Below the pieces are notes generated by a model. That model searched no databases. It saw only the letters and a program-made list of their open reading frames with translations, and was not told where the DNA came from. DNA of 64,000 nt from CAVRRZ01 sp963723745 (GTDB lineage Bacteria > Actinomycetota > Actinomycetes > Mycobacteriales > Geodermatophilaceae): the NCBI GenBank assembly GCA_963723745.1, contig CAVRRZ010000004.1:744001-808000 (forward strand), in the 5' to 3' direction. How positions within the stretch are numbered: the stretch's first letter is position 1; the number at the start of each line of letters is the position of its first letter. This document shows positions 47,977 through 55,839 of the stretch, piece by piece. The translations under genes were made by a program, and so were the position numbers.

Positions 47977-48047
47977 CGGGTCCCGCTACCCGCACCCGCG
48001 CCGGGCTCACACCGCGACGGATGACACGTCTGCGATCCAGCAGGCCC

Positions 48048-48075
48048 GGTCCGTCACCCGCACGGGTGACGGACC
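48048..48075. promoter_or_regulatory. Perfect 12-bp hairpin in the leader of the GGDEF-EAL gene
   Basis: GGTCCGTCACCC and its exact complement flank GCAC. It lies 88 bp before the GGDEF-EAL start and 72 bp from the divergent DUF1028 gene. It may be an operator dyad or a transcript hairpin; no riboswitch class is recognised. Confidence 0.5.
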
Positions 48076-48162
48076 CCTCCGGAGTCCGTGACACAGAAAG
48101 TAATGAGTGCGCTACTGAACGTCGGATTACGTGCCACGAGTCGTGCCCCGAAGGAGGTGGAG

Positions 48163-50718
48163 ATGGTCGCGTCGTCCCTCAGCGCACCCTTCCCGCTCCG
48201 CCGGGTGCCGCGGGAGACGCTGGTGGTCCTGGCCGTCAGCGCCGGCATGGTGGCGCTCGGCCTGACGGTCGGCAGCCAGTTCCTGTCCGCTCCCGCCTAC
48301 CTTCCCGACGCGACGCTGCCGTGGTGGGCGCTGGCGCTGGCGTTCCTGCTGACCGAGACCTGCGTCGTGCACATCCAGGTGAAGCGCGAGGCGCAGTCGA
48401 TCTCGCTCAGCGAACTGCCGCTGGTGCTGGGCCTGTTCTTCGGCACCCCGCTGGCCCTGCTCGTCGGTCGCGTCGTCGGCATGTCCGCCGCGTGCGTCGC
48501 CTACCGTCGCCTCCCGCCGTTGAAGACGACGTTCAACGTGTCGCTGGTGGTGATGGAGACCGGGATCGCGGTGGCGCTGTTCGCCGCGATCACCTCCATG
48601 GCCGACGGGCTCGACCCCGTCGCGTGGCTGGCGGCGCTCGTCGCGGCCATCGTCAGCAACTCGCTGGGCGCCACGGTGATCAAGTGCGTGATCGCCCTGT
48701 ACGAGGGCCGCCGACGGATGCTGACACTGATCCGGGAAGCAGTCGTCGAGCAGCCGGGCGCCCCGATCGGCGTCACGGTCGCCCTCATCGCGGTCACCAG
48801 CCTGCACGCCTCGGTGCAGAGCGCGTGGCTGCTGGTGGCGCTCGGCGCGCTGTTCCTCCTCGCCTACCGCGCCTACGGCGCCCTGTCCGACCGCCACCTG
48901 CACCTCGAGCGGCTGTACCGCTTCAGTCAGGCGGTGAGCCGGGCCCCCGAGCTCGACACGGTGATGTCCAGCGTGCTCGGCGAAGCGCGTGACCTGCTGC
49001 ACGCCGAGCGGGCGTCCGCGGCGTTCGTGGGCGCCGACGGCACCATCATCGCGCGTGTCCGGATGAACGGATCGGACGCGATGATCCGCTCGGAGGAGCC
49101 GGCGAGCGAGGCGGACGACTGGCTCCTGCGCCAGGTGGTCGGTGCCGCGACCCCCGTCCTGCTCCCCCGGACCTCGCGGGGTCCGGCCCGTCGCTGGCTG
49201 GACTCCTACGGGATGCGCGACGCCATCGTCGTCCCGCTGCGCGGCTCGGCCGGCGCGCTCGGCGCGCTCGTGGTCGCCGACCGTCTCGGCGACGTGCGCA
49301 GCTTCGAGGCCAACGACCTGATCCTGCTCGAGACCGTGGCCAACCACGCCGGCGTCGCGCTGCAGAACGGCGAGCTGATCGACAAGCTCCGGCACGAGGC
49401 GCTGCACGACGCCCTGACCGGCCTGCCCAACCGGGTCAACCTGCAACGCCGGCTGGCCGGCGCACTCGACGACGTGACCGCGGGACGGTCCGAGGGCGCG
49501 GCGGTGCTGATCCTCGACCTCGACGAGTTCAAGGAGGTCAACGAGACGCTCGGCCACCAGCAGGGCGACGCGCTGCTGACCGAGGTCGGCACCCGCCTGT
49601 CCGGCGCCGTGGGCCAGGCCGGCACCGTGGCGAGGCTGGGCGGCGACGAGTTCGCCGTGCTGGTCACCGGCATCGCCGACCAGGAGCGCGTGCTGCACAT
49701 CGGACGCCGGATCGTGCAGGCCCTCGAGCAACCGATCGCCCTCGACGGCCTCGACGTCGAGGTGGGCGCGTCCGTGGGCGTCGCGATGGCCCCGGAGCAC
49801 GCCACCGACGCCGCCGCGCTGCTCAAGCGCGCCGACATGGCGATGTACGACGCCAAGACCTCCGTGCGCCGGCTGCGCATGTTCGACCCCCAGCTCGACA
49901 GCGACAGCCCTCGCCGCCTCACGCTCGTGGCCGAGCTGCGGTCGGCGCTGCAGAACGGCGACGTGGCGGTGCACGTGCAGCCCCAGACGCGACTGGCCTC
50001 CGGGGCGGTCGCGGGGGTGGAGGCGCTGGCCCGCTGGCTTCACCCCACACTCGGTGCCGTCTCGCCGGACGAGTTCATCCCGATCGCCGAGCGCAGCGGG
50101 CTGATCGGCCCGCTGACCACGCTCGTGCTCGACGCCTCCCTGGCCGCCTGGGCACAGTGGCGCGCCGCCGGGCACGACCTGACGGTGGCGGTCAACCTCT
50201 CGGCGCGAAGCCTGCACGACCCCGACCTGGTCGACGAGGTCGCCCGGCTGCTGGACAAGCACGCCGTCCCGGCGTCCCGGCTGACCCTGGAGGTCACCGA
50301 GAGCGCGGTCATGGCCGACCCGGCCCGCGCGGTGGCGCTGCTGCACCGGCTGCGCGACCTCGGCGTCCGGCTGTCGGTCGACGACTTCGGCACCGGCTAC
50401 TCGTCGCTGTCCTACCTCAAGCGCCTGCCCGTGCAGGAGGTCAAGATCGACCGCAGCTTCGTGACCACGCTCAGCACCGACGCCGACGACCTCCCGATCG
50501 TGCGCGCCATCGTCGACCTCGGCCGGCACATGGGCCTGGAGGTCGTGGCCGAGGGCGTCGAGGACGCCGAGACCCTCGACCTGCTCGCCAGCATCGGCTG
50601 CGACCTGGCGCAGGGCTGGCACCTGAGCCGTCCGATGGCCATCGGCGCGCTCCTGCCGTGGCTGGAGTCCCGCCCGCAGGCCACGACCCGCAGCCGGGGG
50701 CCGCTGCGGCTGGTCTGA
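48163..50718 (+). CDS. Membrane GAF-GGDEF-EAL cyclic-di-GMP protein
   Basis: 851 residues. An N-terminal membrane sensor (about residues 15-240, seven or eight helices, with LPLVLGLFFGTPLALLVGRV) is followed by a GAF domain (residues 265-385), a GGDEF domain with intact GGDEF at 493-497 and an EAL domain with EAL at 620-622, DDFGTGYSSLSYLKRLPVQE and EGVED. Both catalytic motifs look complete; no RxxD inhibitory site is visible before GGDEF. It may make or degrade cyclic-di-GMP. ATG 48163 is chosen for its AAGGAGG; ATG at 48103 and 48088 are less likely. No frameshift. Confidence 0.92.
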   Translation: MVASSLSAPFPLRRVPRETLVVLAVSAGMVALGLTVGSQFLSAPAYLPDATLPWWALALAFLLTETCVVHIQVKREAQSISLSELPLVLGLFFGTPLALLVGRVVGMSAACVAYRRLPPLKTTFNVSLVVMETGIAVALFAAITSMADGLDPVAWLAALVAAIVSNSLGATVIKCVIALYEGRRRMLTLIREAVVEQPGAPIGVTVALIAVTSLHASVQSAWLLVALGALFLLAYRAYGALSDRHLHLERLYRFSQAVSRAPELDTVMSSVLGEARDLLHAERASAAFVGADGTIIARVRMNGSDAMIRSEEPASEADDWLLRQVVGAATPVLLPRTSRGPARRWLDSYGMRDAIVVPLRGSAGALGALVVADRLGDVRSFEANDLILLETVANHAGVALQNGELIDKLRHEALHDALTGLPNRVNLQRRLAGALDDVTAGRSEGAAVLILDLDEFKEVNETLGHQQGDALLTEVGTRLSGAVGQAGTVARLGGDEFAVLVTGIADQERVLHIGRRIVQALEQPIALDGLDVEVGASVGVAMAPEHATDAAALLKRADMAMYDAKTSVRRLRMFDPQLDSDSPRRLTLVAELRSALQNGDVAVHVQPQTRLASGAVAGVEALARWLHPTLGAVSPDEFIPIAERSGLIGPLTTLVLDASLAAWAQWRAAGHDLTVAVNLSARSLHDPDLVDEVARLLDKHAVPASRLTLEVTESAVMADPARAVALLHRLRDLGVRLSVDDFGTGYSSLSYLKRLPVQEVKIDRSFVTTLSTDADDLPIVRAIVDLGRHMGLEVVAEGVEDAETLDLLASIGCDLAQGWHLSRPMAIGALLPWLESRPQATTRSRGPLRLV

Positions 50719-50734
50719 GCGGATCGGCCGCGGG

Positions 50735-50899
50735 TCAGCCGGACGTCGACGACGTCGTGCGCTTGACCCAGCCCCACGCGGCTGTCGCGAGGAACAGGAC
50801 GACACCGATGACCAGCAGCCAGAACAGACCCTCCACCACGGCGCCGATCACCGCCACGACGACCCACACGAGCAGCAGGAACAGGACCAGACCCAGCAC
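50735..50899 (-). CDS. Small hydrophobic membrane protein
   Basis: 54 residues: VLGLVLFLLLVWVVVAVIGA then VVEGLFWLLVIGVVLFLATA and a basic tail WGWVKRTTSSTSG. Two closely spaced helices. Similar short hydrophobic proteins are common in Actinobacteria near stress genes; function unknown. GTG 50899 has GGAGG upstream, and the longer open frame is not supported. It is convergent with the GGDEF-EAL gene and 230 bp from the CsbD gene on the same strand. Confidence 0.75.
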   Translation of the reverse strand: MLGLVLFLLLVWVVVAVIGAVVEGLFWLLVIGVVLFLATAAWGWVKRTTSSTSG

Positions 50900-51132
50900 A
50901 GTGCACCTCCGGTAGCAGCCGTCCCCCGAGTGGGGACCGCGTCGAGCGACTCCGACCACCTGCCCGGTCCGACCGCTCGTCACACGCCCCACGACATTGA
51001 GATCGCGTGACCACCGCTGTGGCGGTCCAGGTCAGGTGGGTCGTCGACCACCCACCGGGTCGGGCAACCGTCCTGTCCGCGAGGGGGACGGTGGTGCTGC
51101 CCGGCCGGCACGACGGCCGGCCGGGCGGTCGA

Positions 51133-51303
51133 TCACTTGAAGATGTCCTTGATCTTCTCGCCGGCCTGCTTGAGGTTGCCGCTGACCTGGTCCGCCTTGC
51201 CCTCCGCCTGGAGGTCCTGGTCGTCGGTGGCCTTGCCGACCGCCTCCTTGCCGTGTCCCTGAAGTTCCTCGGCCTTGTTGTTCATCTTGTCCAGTCCACT
51301 CAT
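51133..51303 (-). CDS. CsbD-family stress protein
   Basis: 56 residues: MSGLDKMNNKAEELQGHGKE then AVGKATDDQDLQAEGKADQV, a standard CsbD protein of charged helical repeats. The family is induced by general stress in Bacillus and others; biochemical role unknown. Cytoplasmic and very hydrophilic. Divergent from ktrB across 130 bp. Confidence 0.9.
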   Translation of the reverse strand: MSGLDKMNNKAEELQGHGKEAVGKATDDQDLQAEGKADQVSGNLKQAGEKIKDIFK

Positions 51304-51433
51304 GCCCCAGCCCCTACCCGAGCCTGACCGATCGCACACAACGGAATCCGCGAACGCTCTCCCGCCAGGTCGCCGAGCGCTGTGCGAGGGTGTCCCGCGT
51401 GCCAGACCGCCACCGGCGAGGGCCCGACCGGCC

Positions 51434-52792
51434 GTGACCTCGAACGTCGGTGCGGCGACGCCGACCTCGGGCCTCCGGCACCCGGCCCAGCTGATCGCCA
51501 CCGGCTTCGCGATCGCGATCGCGATCGGCACGGCGCTGCTGTGCCTCCCCGTCACCACGGCCCCCGGGAACCGGACGGGCTTTCTCGACGCGCTGCTGAC
51601 CGCCACCTCGGCGGTGTGCGTCACCGGGCTGGTGACCGTCGACACGGGCACCCATTGGTCCGGCGTCGGGCAGGGCGTGATCCTGCTGCTCATCCAGGTC
51701 GGCGGTCTGGGGATCATGACGCTGGCCAGCCTGATCGCGGTCCTGCTGTCGCGGCGGCTGGGGGTGCGGGCCCGCCTGGTGGCGCAGACCGAGACGAAGT
51801 CGCTCAGCGCCGGCGACGTCCGCAGCGTCGTCCGCAAGGTCGTGATCTTCAGCCTCGTCTCCGAGGTCGTCGTCGCCGTCGTGCTGGCCACGCGGTTCGC
51901 CGTCGCGTACGACGAGGACCTGCCCCGCGCCGTGTACGACGGCGTCTTCCACGCGATCTCGGCGTTCAACAACGCCGGGTTCTCGCTGAACGCCGACAGC
52001 CTCATGGGCTACGTCGGCGACCCCTGGGTCTGCCTGACGATCTCGCTGGCGGTCATCGTCGGTGGGCTCGGCTTCCCCGTCGTCTTCGAGCTGATGCGCT
52101 CCTGGCGTCGTCCGAAGACCTGGTCGGTGCTGACCCGCATCACCGTCGTCGTCACCGCCTCCCTCCTGGTCGTCGGGACCCTGGGGATGCTGGTGGCCGA
52201 GGGGCGCACCCCCGACACCCTCGGTCCGCTGGGGGCCGGCGACACCGTCCTGGCGGCCTTCGTCGCCGCTGTCATGCCGCGCACGGCCGGCTTCAACAAT
52301 CTCGACATCGCCGCGATGCAGCCGGAGACGCTGCTGATGACCGATGCGCTCATGTTCATCGGTGGGGGCAGCGCCGGCACCGCCGGCGGCATCAAGGTGA
52401 CCACGTTCGGGCTGCTGGCCTACGTCCTCTGGGCCGAACTGCGTGGCGATCCGGACGTCGACGTCGGACGCCGGAGGGTCCCGACCGGTACGCAGCGCCA
52501 GGCGTTGGCCGTCGCGCTGCTGTCCATCGGATTGGTCACCGTGGGCACGTTCCTGCTGGAGGCGCTGACCGACTTCGGGTTCGAGCAGGTCCTGTTCGAG
52601 ACGGTGTCCGCTTTCGCGACGGTGGGGCTGTCGACCGGGATCACGCCCGACCTCCCGCCCGGTGCGCAGGTCGTGATCGTGATCCTCATGTACGTGGGCC
52701 GGATCGGGCCGCTCACACTGGCCTCGGGCCTCGCCCTGCGCGAGCGCGCGCGCCGGCACCGGCTCCCGGAGGAGAGGACGATCGTTGGGTAG
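51434..52792 (+). CDS. Ktr/Trk potassium uptake membrane subunit
   Basis: 452 residues with four pore-loop repeats of the TrkH/KtrB superfamily: TATSAVCVTGLVTVDTGTHW, AISAFNNAGFSLNADSL, AVMPRTAGFNNLDIAAMQPE and ETVSAFATVGLSTGITPDLP, each centred on a conserved filter Gly. It ends GLALRERARRHRLPEER. It takes up potassium (or sodium/potassium) together with the RCK-domain protein encoded next, whose TTG start overlaps its stop. GTG 51434 is chosen because it starts just before the first hydrophobic segment. Confidence 0.9.
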   Translation: MTSNVGAATPTSGLRHPAQLIATGFAIAIAIGTALLCLPVTTAPGNRTGFLDALLTATSAVCVTGLVTVDTGTHWSGVGQGVILLLIQVGGLGIMTLASLIAVLLSRRLGVRARLVAQTETKSLSAGDVRSVVRKVVIFSLVSEVVVAVVLATRFAVAYDEDLPRAVYDGVFHAISAFNNAGFSLNADSLMGYVGDPWVCLTISLAVIVGGLGFPVVFELMRSWRRPKTWSVLTRITVVVTASLLVVGTLGMLVAEGRTPDTLGPLGAGDTVLAAFVAAVMPRTAGFNNLDIAAMQPETLLMTDALMFIGGGSAGTAGGIKVTTFGLLAYVLWAELRGDPDVDVGRRRVPTGTQRQALAVALLSIGLVTVGTFLLEALTDFGFEQVLFETVSAFATVGLSTGITPDLPPGAQVVIVILMYVGRIGPLTLASGLALRERARRHRLPEERTIVG

Positions 52793-53330
52793 GTACAGGG
52801 AGCCGGTCGCGGTCATCGGGCTGGGACGCTTCGGCACGGCGCTGGCGCTGGAGCTGGCGCGCAGTGGCACGGAGGTGCTGGCCGTCGACGACGACCCCGA
52901 GGTGGTGCAGCGGCTGTCCGGCCAGCTCGCGCAGGTCGTCGTCGCGGACGCCACGGACCCCGACGCCCTGGCCGAGATCGGCCTCGCGGACTTCACCCGC
53001 GTCGTCGTCGCGATCGGTACCGACCTCGAGGCCAGCATCCTGGCGACATCCCTGCTCGCCGAGATGGGCATCCCCGACATCTGGACGAAGGCCCTCAGCA
53101 CGCAGCACGCGAACATCCTGCGGCGCATCGGCGCCCATCACGTCGTCTTCCCCGAGAACGAGATGGGTGAGCGGGTCGCCCACCTGGTCTCCGGACGCCT
53201 GCTCGACTGGGTCGCGCCGGCGCGCAGCGAGCTGACCTGGCTGCTGGTCGAGCTGGACCGGGAGCCGGTCGGCGACGAGTCGTGGGAGCGGCGCTACGCC
53301 CGCCGGATCGCCGAACACTTCGCGGGCTGA
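52785..53330 (+). CDS. KtrA/TrkA-type RCK regulatory subunit, short C-terminus
   Basis: 181 residues. The RCK_N Rossmann domain is complete: PVAVIGLGRFGTALALELAR, DDDPEVVQRLSGQLAQVVVA and ATSLLAEMGIPDIWTKALS, with HANILRRIGAHHVVFPENEM. The usual RCK_C ligand domain of about 80 residues is largely missing: after VSGRLLDWVAPARSELTWLL only 30 residues remain. This could be a natural short form or a frameshift near 53240. It binds the membrane subunit on the cytoplasmic face and gates it with nucleotides. TTG start overlapping the previous gene by 8 bp. Confidence 0.82.
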   Translation: MGRYREPVAVIGLGRFGTALALELARSGTEVLAVDDDPEVVQRLSGQLAQVVVADATDPDALAEIGLADFTRVVVAIGTDLEASILATSLLAEMGIPDIWTKALSTQHANILRRIGAHHVVFPENEMGERVAHLVSGRLLDWVAPARSELTWLLVELDREPVGDESWERRYARRIAEHFAG

Positions 53331-53445
53331 TCTTCTTGCGGATCTCTTGCGGTTCCCTGGCGGGGGCGCTGCGGTAGGCCGCCCACAGTCGTCCCTGGGA
53401 GCCGTGGTGAACAGCCACCGCGGCCACGGACCAGGGAGATTCCCC

Positions 53446-54051
53446 GTGAGCAACGCGACCGTCGGCAGCCGCCGGCCCACGACCGCCCGGATCCTCGGCA
53501 CGCTCGGTGTCCTGGGCGCGCTCGGCGCGGTGGCCGGGCTGAGCACCTTCGGCGCCTTCACCGGCGCCACCACGCCGGTCGACACGACCGTCGACACCGG
53601 CGTCCTCTCGATCGACGTGACCACGCCGACCTCGGTGTCCCTCGACAGCGCGAACATGCTGCCCGGCGACTCGTCGGCGCTGCCCCTGGACCTGGTCAAC
53701 GACGGGGACCTGGCGCTGTCGAGGGTCACCTTCTCGTCCGTGGCCAGGCAGTCGAGCCTGCTGGACACCGACCCGGTGCACGGCCTGCAGCTGACCGTCG
53801 AGTCCTGCTCGCAGCCCTGGGTCGCCGACGGCGCGGCGTACTCGTGCGCCGGCGACCTGAGCACCCACTACTCGGGTCCCGTGGTGGTGGAGCGCGCACT
53901 GCGCGACGCCGGGGCCCTGACCGCCGACGGCGTCGACCACCTGCTGGCGACCCTCTCGCTGCCCGGCACCGCCGGGGAGTCGATGAAGGGTCAGCTCAGC
54001 GAGCTGGCGATGACGTTCTCCGCCGTTCAGCGGGAGGGGGAAGCCCGCTGA
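53446..54051 (+). CDS. TasA/camelysin-like secreted protein
   Basis: 201 residues. The N-terminal hydrophobic segment ARILGTLGVLGALGAVAGLS is followed by TFGAFTGATTPVDTTVDTGV, which resembles the start of TasA/CalY-type proteins (camelysin, M73 family) where a Phe-rich stretch precedes a beta domain. Two Cys residues (ESCSQPW and AYSCAGD) may form a disulfide. TasA proteins form biofilm fibres in Bacillus; actinobacterial members are little studied. No SipW-type signal peptidase is adjacent. GTG 53446 has GGGAGA upstream. Confidence 0.65.
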   Translation: MSNATVGSRRPTTARILGTLGVLGALGAVAGLSTFGAFTGATTPVDTTVDTGVLSIDVTTPTSVSLDSANMLPGDSSALPLDLVNDGDLALSRVTFSSVARQSSLLDTDPVHGLQLTVESCSQPWVADGAAYSCAGDLSTHYSGPVVVERALRDAGALTADGVDHLLATLSLPGTAGESMKGQLSELAMTFSAVQREGEAR

Positions 54052-54115
54052 GCCACGGGGTCGGCGGGAGGGGGAACCCGCCGGCTCCCGGAGCTCCGTG
54101 GGAGGGGGAACCCGC
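54032..54115 (+). repeat. Three G-rich 16-17-bp repeats at the end of the TasA-like gene
   Basis: GGGAGGGGGAA(G)CCCGC occurs at 54032-54048, 54066-54081 and 54100-54115, every 34 bases. The first copy encodes the last residues of the TasA-like protein. Each can form a small GGG/CCC hairpin, and the G runs could stack. They lead directly into the inverted repeat at 54126. Confidence 0.65.
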
Positions 54116-54125
54116 TGGAGCTCCT

Positions 54126-54187
54126 CGGAGCGATGTGCGCTGACGACGGTTCGTGCTCCCGCCGCCGTCCCGGCGCACATCGCTCCG
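54126..54187. terminator. 15-bp-armed inverted repeat between convergent genes
   Basis: CGGAGCGATGTGCGC at 54126-54140 is exactly mirrored at 54173-54187 with a 32-base spacer. It lies between the TasA-like gene (plus) and the PspC gene (minus), 39 bp from the latter. Layout is like the palindromes at 13485 and 29858. Confidence 0.65.
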
Positions 54188-54226
54188 CCTTCGTGTGCGC
54201 AGGACGACCCCGACCGGGTCAGGACC

Positions 54227-54547
54227 CTACGGACGACGGGGCTTGAGCAGCCCGACGACCGCGTCGCGCACCCGTCCGATGCCGTGCTCGACGACGGTCG
54301 CCGGGGTCCCGGGCGCCGCGGGCATCAGCACCCACAGCAGCAGGTAGAAGAGGACGCCGGAGCCGCCGAGCAGGGTCAGGACGACGAAGCCGGCCCGCCA
54401 GAGCAGGACGTCGATGGCGCTGTACTCGGCGAGGCCGCCGGAGACGCCGCCGACCATCCGATCGGTGGCACTGCGCTGCAGCTGGGGTCGGTCGGCCGCG
54501 GCCGGCTCGGGCGTGGGCTGGTCGGTGGGCGGGAGCGTCTGCGTCAT
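54227..54547 (-). CDS. PspC-domain membrane protein
   Basis: 106 residues. After a Pro-rich cytoplasmic start comes LQRSATDRMVGGVSGGLAEY, the PspC motif, then the helix FVVLTLLGGSGVLFYLLLWV and LMPAAPGTP. PspC proteins sense or respond to envelope stress; in Actinobacteria small copies are frequent and often unlinked to pspA. It stands alone here. Confidence 0.9.
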   Translation of the reverse strand: MTQTLPPTDQPTPEPAAADRPQLQRSATDRMVGGVSGGLAEYSAIDVLLWRAGFVVLTLLGGSGVLFYLLLWVLMPAAPGTPATVVEHGIGRVRDAVVGLLKPRRP

Positions 54548-54674
54548 GGCGTCGAGCCTGCCGATCGGGGCCGCCGCCGACCATCGGGGAACCCCCGGAT
54601 CCGCCCCTGGTTCCGGCAGTCGGGGTCGGCTCTCGGCAGGCCCTGATCACGGCCCGCCACTACCCTGGACCCGG

Positions 54675-55580
54675 ATGCATGCGAGCCGGTCGAGCAGGTC
54701 CCCCTGGGCACTCCTCGCCGTCCTCGCGGTCTTCGACGTCCTGCTGCTCGCGGGCAACGCGCTGCACGTCGAGGCACTCGCCGCCGAGTCCGCCGAGTCA
54801 CCGTTCGCCGCCGCGGAATGGAACGGCGACCGCGACCACTCCTACATCGAGTACTTCGGGCACGTGCAGGGGCTGTTCGCCGTCGGTGTGCTCGGGGCCG
54901 TCTGGTGGCACCGCCAGGCCGGAATCCACGTGGTGTGGGCGCTGACGCTTCTCGTCATGGTGGCCGACGATTACCTGCAGGTGCACGAACGCGTCGGCGG
55001 GTGGCTCGTGGCGGCCTGGGACCTGCCGTCGGTCTGGGGTCTGCGCCCGCAGGACCTCGGGGAGCTCGCCGTCTGGGCCGGATTCGCCGTGGTCCTGGGA
55101 CCTGCCCTGGTGATCGCCCACCTCCGGGCGAAGGGCAACGACCGCCGCGGATCGTGGCTGCTCGCGGGCGTGGTGGTGGTGCTGGCGGGCTTCGCGGTCG
55201 TCCTGGACATGGTGGCCGTCGCGGTCAAGGAGTCGATCAGCGGCGCAGCCCTGGCCACGCTGACCGCGACGGAGACGGCCGGCGAGCTGGTGGCGATGAC
55301 GTTGTTCGTGGTCGTCGCCGCGCACCTGCTCGTCCGTGCCCGCGAGGCCCGCGGCGTCCAGCCGCTGCGCGTGGTCGCGGCTCAGACCGGGTTGCCCTCG
55401 ACCAGGCTCCGGGGCGCCCGGGCGGCCCAGGCCTCACCTGCGATCTCGGTCAGCGCGGTGTCGTCGAGCCGGTCGAGCCGCACCATCAACGCGGGTACCC
55501 CGGCGAAGTGCGACGTCGAGAAGAACACCTCCGGCTCCTCGGCGAGGAGGGCGCGCTTGGCTCCCTCGTCCGGCACGTAG
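54675..55580 (+). CDS. Multi-helix membrane protein of unknown function; 3' end doubtful
   Basis: From ATG 54675 about five to seven hydrophobic segments are visible (SPWALLAVLAVFDVLLLAGN, GLFAVGVLGAVWWHRQAG, VVWALTLLVMVADDYLQVHE, SWLLAGVVVVLAGFAVVLDM, TLFVVVAAHLLVRAREA). I do not recognise the family. The conserved-looking part ends near 55375. The frame then stays open to 55580 across the opposite-strand MmcQ gene, with Ser/Arg-rich sequence that looks non-coding. A missed stop through a frameshift near 55380 is likely, so the true end is probably about 55380. Confidence 0.6.
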   Translation: MHASRSSRSPWALLAVLAVFDVLLLAGNALHVEALAAESAESPFAAAEWNGDRDHSYIEYFGHVQGLFAVGVLGAVWWHRQAGIHVVWALTLLVMVADDYLQVHERVGGWLVAAWDLPSVWGLRPQDLGELAVWAGFAVVLGPALVIAHLRAKGNDRRGSWLLAGVVVVLAGFAVVLDMVAVAVKESISGAALATLTATETAGELVAMTLFVVVAAHLLVRAREARGVQPLRVVAAQTGLPSTRLRGARAAQASPAISVSAVSSSRSSRTINAGTPAKCDVEKNTSGSSARRARLAPSSGT

Positions 55581-55786
55581 GCGACCATCACCGGACCGTC
55601 CGGAGCGGATTCGCCCAGCTCGTCGAGGTCCTTGCGGTGCAGCGGACGCTCGCGCAGGAAGGTCCGTCCCCGCACCGCCCAGCGACGACGGCCGCTCGGC
55701 GACGCCACCTCCGCGGCACCCGGCAGTGCACGGCAGACCCGCGCGACGTCGTCCCAACTGGCCACCGGGACATCCTGCCCGGGCAT
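55382..55786 (-). CDS. MmcQ/YjbR-family protein, second copy
   Basis: 134 residues, similar along its length to the protein at 46695: SWDDVARVCRALPGAAEVAS, FLRERPLHRKDLDELGESAP, AEEPEVFFSTSHFAGVPALM, LTEIAGEAWAARAPRSLVEG. Function as uncertain as for that copy. Met at 55786 is chosen because the family starts there; ten more upstream codons are open. It is divergent from argG across 53 bp. Confidence 0.85.
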   Translation of the reverse strand: MPGQDVPVASWDDVARVCRALPGAAEVASPSGRRRWAVRGRTFLRERPLHRKDLDELGESAPDGPVMVAYVPDEGAKRALLAEEPEVFFSTSHFAGVPALMVRLDRLDDTALTEIAGEAWAARAPRSLVEGNPV

Positions 55787-55814
55787 GAGCTCAGCCACCC
55801 CCCGATGAATGATC

Positions 55815-55830
55815 ATGCACGATCGTGCAT
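55815..55830. promoter_or_regulatory. Perfect 16-bp palindrome before argG, candidate ARG box
   Basis: ATGCACGATCGTGCAT is fully palindromic and ends 9 bp before the argG start. The outer ATGCA/TGCAT arms resemble the arginine-repressor boxes described in Streptomyces. Overlap with the expected promoter or leader start fits repression by ArgR, whose gene is not in the window. Confidence 0.6.
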
Positions 55831-55839
55831 ACTTGTGGC

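Noticed and set aside
48048..48075. A cyclic-di-GMP riboswitch before the GGDEF-EAL gene
   Set aside because: Only a simple 12-bp hairpin is visible. None of the conserved GEMM elements or tetraloop-receptor parts can be found.
48127..50805. An 892-codon minus-strand open frame opposite the GGDEF-EAL gene
   Set aside because: Antisense shadow; the plus strand has complete GGDEF and EAL domains.
55384..55580. C-terminal 65 residues of the membrane protein starting at 54675
   Set aside because: The segment is antisense to a recognised MmcQ/YjbR gene and Ser/Arg-rich, so it is probably not translated.
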